From: JAWXCM01 sp034408745
Lineage (GTDB): Bacteria > Acidobacteriota > Terriglobia > Bryobacterales > Bryobacteraceae
DNA length: 19,026 bases
Assembly: GCA_034408745.1 (NCBI GenBank)
Contig: JAWXCM010000221.1
Location: forward strand, 1-19,026
Direction: 5' to 3'
Each line of letters starts with the position of its first letter. Positions within the stretch are counted from its first letter, which is position 1. The notes beneath the pieces were generated by a model. The model was not told the origin of the DNA. It searched no databases and saw only the letters and a list, made by a program, of their open reading frames with translations. Shown piece by piece: positions 12,993 to 19,026 of this stretch. Both the position numbers and the translations under genes were made by a program.

Positions 12993-14560
12993 ACCTTTCC
13001 CGACGAGCCTTTGTTGCCGGATCCGCGGCCGCGTTTGCGGCGGAATTATTCGCGGCCGACAAGGACAGCAACAAACCCAATCCGCAACTGGAAAAGCTCG
13101 CCGACAATGCTCTGCGCGAAGCAAAGCGGCTGAAGGCCAGCTACTGCGACATCCGCATCATCCGCTACCGCGACCAGAACGTCGGGGTGCGCCTCAGCCC
13201 GGAGCGCGGCACGGGCAAGACACTGGAAGTGCCGTCGGTGAACGACGTGGAGAGTTTCGGGTTCGGTGTGCGTGTGATCGTTGACGGCGCATGGGGCTTT
13301 GCGGCCTCGCCCGTCGTGACGGCGGAGGAAATTCGCCGCATCACAGGCGAGGCGGTCACCGTCGCCAAAGCGAGTGCGAGCATCAAGTTGAAGCCGGTGG
13401 TACTGGCGCCGGTGAAGGCGTATCGCGACCGCTGGACATCGCCATTTGAGAAGAATCCGTTCGACGTGGCCGTCGCCGAGAAACTGGAATTGCTGCTCGA
13501 TTCCGGCCGTCAGATCAAGAAGAACACGCAGGTGTTCGGGTCCGGCGGCTCGCTGTCTTCGCGCTCGGAGGACAAGTACTTCGCCTCAAGCGAGGGCTCG
13601 TCGATTCAGCAGCTAATCTTCCAGACCTTCGGGCAGCTTCAGGCCAACGCGGTAGACCTGGCGAGTCGCAAGTCGAAGACGCGCAACTACGACCCGGCGC
13701 CTGTTTCCGCGGGATACGAAGCGGTGCAGAAGATGAACCTCGGCGAGAACGCGCTGCGGATTCGCGATGAAGTGGTGGAGCATCTGAAAGCTCCGCCTGT
13801 GAAGCCCGGCAAATACGACCTGATCCTGATGCCGAGTCACCTGGGCCTCACGATCCATGAGAGCATCGGGCACTCTACCGAACTCGACCGCGCCCTCGGC
13901 TATGAAGCTAACTACGCCGGAACCAGCTTCCTGAACACCGACAAGCTGGGCAAGTTCCGTGTCGGCAGCGACCTGATGAACGTGTACGGCGACCGGACCA
14001 CGCCGCAAGGCCTGTCGACGGTGGCGTACGACGACGACGGTGTAAAAACCGGGAAATTCGACATCATTAAGAAGGGTATTTTCGTCGGATATCAAACGAT
14101 CCGGGACCAGGCTCATCTCATCGGCGACAAGGAATCGCGCGGCTGTTGCTATGCCGATTCGTGGGCGAGCGTCCCGTTCCAGCGCATGCCCAACGTATCG
14201 CTGGCCCCAGGCGGCAACGATGACACGCTGGAGGGTCTGATCTCCGGTGTCGACAACGGCATTTTGATCGAAGGCCGCGGCAGTTACTCCATCGATCAGC
14301 AGCGCTACAACTTCCAGTTTGGTGGCGACGCGTTCTATGAAATTAAGGGCGGCAAGCGGCGCGGCATGATCGCGCAGGTTGCGTACCAGTCCCGCACGCC
14401 GGACTTCTGGCAGACTTGCGACGGCATTGCCGGTCCGTCCTACTGGCAGCTCTACGGCCTCTTCCGCGACGGAAAAGGCGAGCCTGGACAGGTCAACGCG
14501 ATTTCCCACGGGTGCTCGCCGACACGCTTCCGCCAGATCAACGTGATTACCACCGACTAA
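12989..14560 (+). CDS. tldD: TldD-family metalloprotease subunit with twin-arginine signal
   Basis: The 523-residue protein carries the TldD zinc motif HESIGH (290-295, HExxxH) in LGLTIHESIGHSTELDRALG. TldD is the catalytic half of the TldD/TldE peptidase, which degrades unfolded peptides and matures microcin B17 in E. coli. The N-terminus MNLSRRAFVAGSAAAFAAEL is a twin-arginine export signal (SRRAFVAG, then an Ala-rich hydrophobic core and an LFAA cleavage region), absent from E. coli TldD. The Cys ligand expected near the C-terminus (C-G-K in E. coli) seems to be replaced: here the segment reads RDGKGEPGQ (D494), with the nearest Cys at 509. The start overlaps nth by four bases with AAGGA nine bases upstream; tldE follows after 15 bp. 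Confidence 0.94.
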   Translation: MNLSRRAFVAGSAAAFAAELFAADKDSNKPNPQLEKLADNALREAKRLKASYCDIRIIRYRDQNVGVRLSPERGTGKTLEVPSVNDVESFGFGVRVIVDGAWGFAASPVVTAEEIRRITGEAVTVAKASASIKLKPVVLAPVKAYRDRWTSPFEKNPFDVAVAEKLELLLDSGRQIKKNTQVFGSGGSLSSRSEDKYFASSEGSSIQQLIFQTFGQLQANAVDLASRKSKTRNYDPAPVSAGYEAVQKMNLGENALRIRDEVVEHLKAPPVKPGKYDLILMPSHLGLTIHESIGHSTELDRALGYEANYAGTSFLNTDKLGKFRVGSDLMNVYGDRTTPQGLSTVAYDDDGVKTGKFDIIKKGIFVGYQTIRDQAHLIGDKESRGCCYADSWASVPFQRMPNVSLAPGGNDDTLEGLISGVDNGILIEGRGSYSIDQQRYNFQFGGDAFYEIKGGKRRGMIAQVAYQSRTPDFWQTCDGIAGPSYWQLYGLFRDGKGEPGQVNAISHGCSPTRFRQINVITTD

Positions 14561-14575
14561 GGGAGAACGACGAAA

Positions 14576-15898
14576 ATGATGACCCGGGATCAGGTAAAAC
14601 AGCTCACTGAGAAAGTTCTCAAATTCTCGTCATTCCCCGAGTGCAGCGTCAACGTCAATGAGATTGAAGAAGCCTTTGTCCGCTTCGCCAACAACGGCGT
14701 AACTACGGCGGGGTTCACGGTGGACCGAACCGTACGGATCTCATCGGTACGCGACGGCCGCACAGGAACCACCAGCACCACCGACCTCACCGACGAAGCG
14801 CTGAAGGCAGCCGTGAAGAGATCGGAAGAACTGGCCGCCGTGGCGCCGCCCAATCCGGAGCGCGTGGACCCGCTCGGCCTGCAGAAGTACGCCGATTACG
14901 AAAACTGGGACGACAAAACCGCGAACGCACGTTCGCCTGTGATGACCCCGCACGTGAAGGCCATCATCGACGCGGCGCTGGCAAAGAAGCTGGTGGCGGC
15001 GGGCTTCTTCACTCGTTCCGCGGGCGCCGGCGGCTTTGCGAATAATACGGGCAACTTCGGCTATCAGCGGCAGTGTGATTCTCGCCTGACCACCACGGTG
15101 CGCAACGCCGACGGCAGCAGTTCCGGCTGGGCGTGCCAGCCATCGGTCCGAATCGGCGAAATCAGCGGCGCCGACCTGGGCGGGCGCGCCATTGAAAAGT
15201 GCACGCGCTGGACGAAGCCCGAAAAGCTGGATCCCGGCAAGTACACAGTCGTGCTGGAACCCACCGCGGTGGCCGACATCGGTACCTATCTCGGCTTCTC
15301 CTTCTCTGCCCGAAGCGCGGAGGAAGGCCGGTCATTCCTCAGCAAGAAGGGCGGAGGAACACTGGTCGGCGACAAGATGTTTCCCGACCACATCACGCTG
15401 CGCAGCGACCCGTTCGACAAGCGGGTACCAACCTCGCTCTGGGGCCAGGGTGGCGTGCCCAACACACCCATCAACTGGGTGGAGAAAGGCGTCGTGAAGA
15501 ACCTGTTCTATGACCGCTACTGGGCGATGAAGGCCGGCAAGCAGCCGACCGCGTTCCCCGGCCTGATGACGCTGGAGGGCGGCACCGGATCGGTGAATGA
15601 CCTGATCAAAGCAACCGATCGCGGCCTCCTGGTAACGCGCTTCTGGTATGTCCGGATGGTGAATCCGCAGACCGTGCAGCTGACCGGCCTTACGCGGGAC
15701 GGCCTGTTCCTCATCGAGAAAGGCGAGGTGACGCGGCCTGTGATCAACCTGCGCTTCAATGAAAGCCCGGTGCGCATGCTGCAGAACGCAAAGCTGCTCG
15801 GCCGTGTGGAGCGCGCCCAGGGGGCGGAATCGCAGATGTTGTGTCCGCCCGTTCAGGCGACCGACTTCACGTTCAGCAGCATTTCCGACGCTGTTTAG
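14576..15898 (+). CDS. tldE: TldE/PmbA-like metalloprotease partner subunit
   Basis: This 440-residue protein belongs to the TldD/PmbA family but lacks the HExxxH motif, as is usual for the TldE/PmbA half that closes the catalytic chamber. Typical parts are the N-terminal SVNVNEIEEAFVRFANNGVT (24-43), a central VVLEPTAVADIGTYLGFSFS (225-244, at the place of the zinc helix), SKKGGGTLVGDKMF and the C-terminal ATDFTFSSISDAV. It starts 15 bp after tldD with GGGAG ahead of ATG 14576; a second ATG at 14579 is possible. No signal peptide is visible, although its partner has a Tat signal. The sugar kinase gene follows after two bases. Confidence 0.93.
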   Translation: MMTRDQVKQLTEKVLKFSSFPECSVNVNEIEEAFVRFANNGVTTAGFTVDRTVRISSVRDGRTGTTSTTDLTDEALKAAVKRSEELAAVAPPNPERVDPLGLQKYADYENWDDKTANARSPVMTPHVKAIIDAALAKKLVAAGFFTRSAGAGGFANNTGNFGYQRQCDSRLTTTVRNADGSSSGWACQPSVRIGEISGADLGGRAIEKCTRWTKPEKLDPGKYTVVLEPTAVADIGTYLGFSFSARSAEEGRSFLSKKGGGTLVGDKMFPDHITLRSDPFDKRVPTSLWGQGGVPNTPINWVEKGVVKNLFYDRYWAMKAGKQPTAFPGLMTLEGGTGSVNDLIKATDRGLLVTRFWYVRMVNPQTVQLTGLTRDGLFLIEKGEVTRPVINLRFNESPVRMLQNAKLLGRVERAQGAESQMLCPPVQATDFTFSSISDAV

Positions 15899-15900
15899 TT

Positions 15901-16851
15901 ATGGCGCTTTTTCTTGGCATCGATGGCGGCCAGTCCAGCACGACGGCCGTCATTGGCGACGAATCGGGGCGCGTTCTTGGCTGCGGGCGCGGCGGCCCGT
16001 GTAATCATGTGGCGGCCTCGGAAGGCCGCGCGAAGTTCTTTGGAGCGATCACGGGATGCGTGGGGCAGGCCTGCGCCGAAGCGGGGCTCGAGCCATCCAC
16101 CATCACCTTCGACGCAGTATGCGCCGGCTTCAGCGGCGGTCCCGCTGATAAAGAAGCGTATCTGCGGGAACTGCTGCCGGCCAGCCATTACCTTGTCACT
16201 ACCGACGCGCTCATCGCGCTGTCCGGTGCTACGGCGGGAGCTCCCGGCATCATTACCATCGCGGGCACCGGGTCCATCTCGTATGGCCGAAACGCGGCGC
16301 GCAAAGTAGCGCGAGTCGGAGGCTGGGGCTACGTGTTCGGCGATGAAGGTGGAGGCTTCGACACCACCCGCCAGGCTCTGCGAGCGGTCCTCAGGCATGA
16401 AGAAGGATGGGGCCCGTCGACAATGCTGCGTGAGATGTTGCTGAACGCGACTGGCGCCACCGACGCCAACGATCTGATGCATCGCTTCTACACGCCGGAA
16501 TTCCCGAGGCCGCTCATCGCGTCTTATTCGCGAATGGTGGACGAGGCGGCGGCGGCGGGCGATCCGGTGGCGCGCAATATTCTGCTGAACGCCGCACAGC
16601 AGCTTGCCACCACGACGTCGGCGGCACGCAGCCAGCTGTTCGGTCCGGCGGAGCCCGCCCAGGTAATACCGATTGGTGGGATGTTTGCGAGCGAATTGCT
16701 GAGCGAACGCTTCCGCCTGCTCGTCGAGCTGGAAGACGGCAACACCGTAACCGCACCGGAGTACGGACCCGGAACAGGGGCGCTGATCGAGGCCTATGCG
16801 CTGGCCGGGCTCACGCCGCCGCTGACCGAAGTGCCCCGCGAAAAATATTAG
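15901..16851 (+). CDS. BadF/BadG/BcrA/BcrD-type ATPase, probable N-acetylglucosamine kinase
   Basis: The 316-residue protein has the ASKHA (actin/hexokinase) fold: phosphate-1 motif LFLGIDGGQSSTTAVI (3-18), phosphate-2 region ITIAGTGSISYGR, GGWGYVFGDEGGGF (the sugar-binding and connect region typical of GlcNAc kinases) and adenosine motif VIPIGGMFAS. Single-protein members of this size are sugar kinases rather than the benzoyl-CoA reductase activators that name the family, so phosphorylation of GlcNAc or a similar amino sugar is the best guess. I chose ATG 15901, two bases after the tldE stop; the upstream frame overlaps tldE without similarity. It closes the nth-tldD-tldE operon and may salvage sugars from peptidoglycan turnover. 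Confidence 0.88.
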   Translation: MALFLGIDGGQSSTTAVIGDESGRVLGCGRGGPCNHVAASEGRAKFFGAITGCVGQACAEAGLEPSTITFDAVCAGFSGGPADKEAYLRELLPASHYLVTTDALIALSGATAGAPGIITIAGTGSISYGRNAARKVARVGGWGYVFGDEGGGFDTTRQALRAVLRHEEGWGPSTMLREMLLNATGATDANDLMHRFYTPEFPRPLIASYSRMVDEAAAAGDPVARNILLNAAQQLATTTSAARSQLFGPAEPAQVIPIGGMFASELLSERFRLLVELEDGNTVTAPEYGPGTGALIEAYALAGLTPPLTEVPREKY

Positions 16852-16852
16852 A

Positions 16853-16865
16853 GAGGCTCCGCCTC
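16853..16865. other. Short hairpin after the kinase gene
   Basis: GAGGC (16853-16857) and GCCTC (16861-16865) pair around TCC directly after the kinase stop codon. The stem is only five base pairs and no T-run follows, so its use as a terminator is doubtful. Confidence 0.3.
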
Positions 16866-16989
16866 AGACCGACAAGATGCAATGCGTGAAGCTGCGGCAT
16901 ATCGCATAATCCAGCAAGCCTGCCACGAAGCGTTGCCGAAGTGCGGGCTGAACACGTCACCCTGCGGGAGGTGGCGTAGCCAGCTTCTC

Positions 16990-17171
16990 CCGGTTTCATC
17001 GGGGCCACCAGTTCGCCTCCAGCGCGTTGCTGGATCCGATCAGTAAAGCCTTCATCGCCGCGATGGAGGCGTTCGCCAGAGCAGAGCAACTTCCCATGGT
17101 GCAGTTCCACACGGAGCGGCGGCGGAACGAAAAGACAGGCCAGGGAGGGCTCTGGCGGCGGTGGCTACGAT
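16990..17171 (+). pseudogene. Relic of a conserved uncharacterised protein family
   Basis: One plus-strand frame (about 16990-17171) reads RFHRGHQFASSALLDPISKA, FIAAMEAFARAEQLPMVQFH and TERRRNEKTGQ. The first 40 residues resemble an internal segment of a large uncharacterised, often multi-copy bacterial family (pattern ASSALxxxxxxxFVxxxxxFAxxxxIPxVxF), and the last part resembles a later segment of it, as if the stretch between had been deleted. There is no plausible start codon, and the frame runs into the end of the regulator gene on the other strand. I cannot name the function. The rest of 16866-16990 shows nothing. Confidence 0.35.
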
Positions 17172-18422
17172 CTACTTCGCTAAGCGCCGGACGGCGATGA
17201 TCTCGGCTCCGCTCGCTCCTCCGCCCATGGTTTTCAGACGCACCAGTGCCTCGAACGGCGGCAGAGGAGCGCCTTGCGCGCCGCCTACAGCCGCGATCAG
17301 CCTGGTTGTCAATGCCGAGCTCAGGACGAATTCGCTCGCGGCTTCAGTGCCTTCCATATTGAGCCCCTGGATGAGCAGCACCATCCCCGTTCGAGCGAGA
17401 TTCGGCACGAACGCGAGCACACCATAGGCCTGCCCGGTCTGAGTGTCGTTCGATTCCATGAAGTAGCGTGCCCGCTCACCCGCAAGCGGCGAGCGATTCC
17501 GAACGAAAACGCGGCGTGAGCCGGCCTCATAAGCGACAGTGAAGTTCAGTTGCGGCTCGAAGAGCTCTACCCAGGGGTTCGCGCGCCTGCTGCCGATCAG
17601 AATCGAGTTGCCCGTCTTGAAGTCGCGGATCTGCAGAGAGCGCGCGAAGCGTATGGCCATATGGTTCACCGCCTGGGGATGCGCCTCCATGATCCGGGCG
17701 GGTAGCGTAGCGTCGGCCAGGCTGGTGTACTGGCGGCGCGCAAGGGTCGAGAACATCGGATTCTTCTCCCATGGCAAGTACTTAGCGCCGATGTAGTTCT
17801 CGAGTTTGATGTCCTGTCCAGTCAGGTCCTGGTAGAGCGCGAAGTTCGAATCTGCCAGCGCGATCAGCGTTTGATGGTTAGCATCAAACAGTTGAGACCA
17901 GAGCGGGTGGGACTGTGATCGCTCATGCGCGAATGCCCGCACGAGCAGCACTACCACCAGGACCGCAAACACGCCAGCCAGCACCCACGGAAGGGCAGGG
18001 CGCTGCGTCCTGCCGACCACCGGCGCGAGTTCAAGCTCCGCAGGTACTTCAGCCGGCCGGGGATCGAACCATGGCGCATAGTGGCCCTTGGGAATGGTGA
18101 TGATCAGCGGCTCATGGCGGCCATCGCCGTCGAAGTACTCCTGAAGCCGCTTGCGAAGATTGCGGGCCTCGACCCGCACGATGTTGTCCTCACCTGGATT
18201 GTAGTCGGCCTTTCGGCCGAAGACGTGAACCCCGATCTGCTGTTCATTGATCTCGCCCGTGCGCCCGGCCATGGATCGTTCACATACATAAAGGAGGAAG
18301 GCGCGGAGCCGCGCGGAGCGTTGGAAGGGAACAGTAGCGGCGACCCGTTGCACCAAATCCATGCGTGGGTCCGGTACAACCGCGGGAGCAACGTCTTCCG
18401 GGTTCTCGCCTAAGTACTTCAA
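17172..18422 (-). CDS. Membrane-anchored winged-helix regulator (ToxR/CadC-like layout)
   Basis: The 416-residue product has an N-terminal DNA-binding winged helix (about 22-115) with the acidobacterial pattern LRAFLLYVCERSMAGRT, INEQQIGVHVFGRKADYNPG, NIVRVEARNLRKRLQEYF and IITIPKGHYAPWF. A single transmembrane helix follows (about 145-164) and then a periplasmic domain of about 250 residues without recognisable family. It should bind DNA from the membrane and respond to an outside signal. It diverges from the TonB-receptor-like gene with a 118-bp gap and very likely controls it. The start is TTG 18422, preferred because homologs have about 20 residues before the first helix; ATG 18362 is an alternative. 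No strong Shine-Dalgarno supports either. Confidence 0.85.
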   Translation of the reverse strand: MKYLGENPEDVAPAVVPDPRMDLVQRVAATVPFQRSARLRAFLLYVCERSMAGRTGEINEQQIGVHVFGRKADYNPGEDNIVRVEARNLRKRLQEYFDGDGRHEPLIITIPKGHYAPWFDPRPAEVPAELELAPVVGRTQRPALPWVLAGVFAVLVVVLLVRAFAHERSQSHPLWSQLFDANHQTLIALADSNFALYQDLTGQDIKLENYIGAKYLPWEKNPMFSTLARRQYTSLADATLPARIMEAHPQAVNHMAIRFARSLQIRDFKTGNSILIGSRRANPWVELFEPQLNFTVAYEAGSRRVFVRNRSPLAGERARYFMESNDTQTGQAYGVLAFVPNLARTGMVLLIQGLNMEGTEAASEFVLSSALTTRLIAAVGGAQGAPLPPFEALVRLKTMGGGASGAEIIAVRRLAK

Positions 18423-18540
18423 ACTTCAGTCCGTTTACAGTAAGTATACCGTGAATTCCCCTACGCCGGGCGCCCTCGGCGGACCAGGATGGGGTCAGGC
18501 ACCACTCGCCATCTTCAAGCTCCCTGGGGTGAAGTCTTAG
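18423..18540. promoter_or_regulatory. Divergent control region of regulator and receptor genes
   Basis: This 118-bp gap must hold promoters for both genes. On the minus strand TATACT (18449-18444) lies 21 bases before the regulator start and could be its -10 box, but its -35 position is poor. On the plus strand TTTACA (18434-18439) resembles a -35 box, without a good -10 at 16-18 bp. GGGGTGAAG shortly before 18541 may serve as the receptor's ribosome site. These are weak, motif-only assignments. Confidence 0.35.
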
Positions 18541-19026
18541 ATGAAGTTTCGCTTACTTTTGACCATTTTGTCGGCTGTCAGCGCCTGCTACGCGCAAGGC
18601 GGATTCGGAAGCATCTCCGGCCGCGTGACAGATCCCAGCGGCGCCGCCGTTCCCGGCGCTCGCATCGAAACCGTGAACGTCGATACAAAGATCGCGACCG
18701 CCGCGCTCAGTACGGAGCAGGGTTACTACCAGCTCCTGCAACTGCCGCTGGGAGTGTACAACATCCAGGCGTCGGGCGCGGGGTTTAAAACGATCTCGCA
18801 GAACGCCATTCGAGTCCAGGTGTCGGACCGCCTCACGCTCGACTTCGCCATGACTATCGGCAACCTGTCTGAGAGCATTACCGTGGAAGCCGAGGCGCAG
18901 GCGCTGCGCACGGCGGACGCCCAGCTAGGCGAGGTCATCACAAATACGATGATCCGGAACCTCCCGCAATACAACCGCGATCCCATGCAACTGCTCGTGC
19001 TCAGCGGCAACGTGCAGGGTGGGGGC
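18541..19026 (+). CDS. TonB-dependent-receptor-like outer membrane protein, N-terminal part (cut by window end)
   Basis: The first 162 residues are present. A signal peptide (MKFRLLLTILSAVSACYAQG, cleavage after YAQ or nearby) is followed by a carboxypeptidase-regulatory-like beta-sandwich (about 23-105: GSISGRVTDPSGAAVPGARI, QGYYQLLQLPLGVYNIQASG, GFKTISQNAIRVQVSD). Then comes the link to the plug (SESITVEAEAQALRTADAQL, GEVITNTMIRNLPQYNRDPM). This is the start of the very large receptor-like proteins (often above 1000 residues) expanded in Acidobacteria and thought to import polymers or siderophore-like substrates. The plug and barrel lie beyond 19026. It is divergent from the membrane-anchored winged-helix regulator, a recurring pairing in this phylum. 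Confidence 0.88.
   Translation, partial: MKFRLLLTILSAVSACYAQGGFGSISGRVTDPSGAAVPGARIETVNVDTKIATAALSTEQGYYQLLQLPLGVYNIQASGAGFKTISQNAIRVQVSDRLTLDFAMTIGNLSESITVEAEAQALRTADAQLGEVITNTMIRNLPQYNRDPMQLLVLSGNVQGGG

Noticed and set aside
13613..14509. 298-residue minus-strand open frame opposite tldD
   Set aside because: TldD is unambiguous on the plus strand; this frame is an antisense shadow without motif, signal or ribosome site.

Overview
The window looks like a chromosomal segment of an acidobacterium, probably of the Solibacter/Bryobacter type. The evidence is combined gene content: a eukaryote-like Ser/Thr kinase with a TolB-like and TPR tail, a PadR regulator paired with a small membrane protein of the acidobacterial permease neighbourhood type, a membrane-anchored winged-helix regulator divergent from a carboxypeptidase-regulatory-domain/TonB receptor, a PEP-CTERM protein relic, and GC-rich sequence throughout. 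This assignment is inference from gene families, not from a marker gene. I see no tRNA, rRNA or CRISPR array.

Left part (1-8.2 kb) is an accessory zone and partly a gene graveyard. It starts with what looks like an IS21-like terminus abutting a truncated HicB-like antitoxin and a tyrosine-recombinase N-terminal scrap (minus strand), then an intact greB. Next come two toxin-antitoxin loci on the plus strand: a ParD/ParE-type pair overlapping by one base, and a DUF4258-like toxin joined in frame to a YgiT/MqsA-type zinc-finger antitoxin, with a perfect Shine-Dalgarno inside the gene just before the antitoxin part. A large minus-strand receptor kinase follows. Between it and a PadR/membrane-protein operon lie frameshifted relics of an IS66 transposase and of a thioredoxin-type arsenate reductase. 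Beyond the operon is a decayed BrnT-type toxin/antitoxin pair on the minus strand. Four TA loci or remnants in about 8 kb, mixed with mobile-element debris, are the most distinctive trait of the window.

Middle part (8.3-12.3 kb) has a PEP-CTERM-type gene broken by two single-base homopolymer shifts, an exported beta-lactamase-fold serine hydrolase, and a minus-strand pair of genes that abut exactly (a TMTC-like multi-TM/TPR protein followed by an SRPBCC-fold protein).

Right part (12.3-16.9 kb) is a tight plus-strand operon: endonuclease III, TldD, TldE/PmbA and a BadF/BadG-type sugar kinase. Its first gene shares its start codon bases (CATG) with the divergent TMTC-like gene. TldD carries a twin-arginine signal while TldE has none, which suggests hitchhiker export of the complex. 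After a short relic region, the window ends with the divergent pair of a ToxR/CadC-like winged-helix regulator and the start of a TonB-dependent-receptor-like gene that runs off the right edge.
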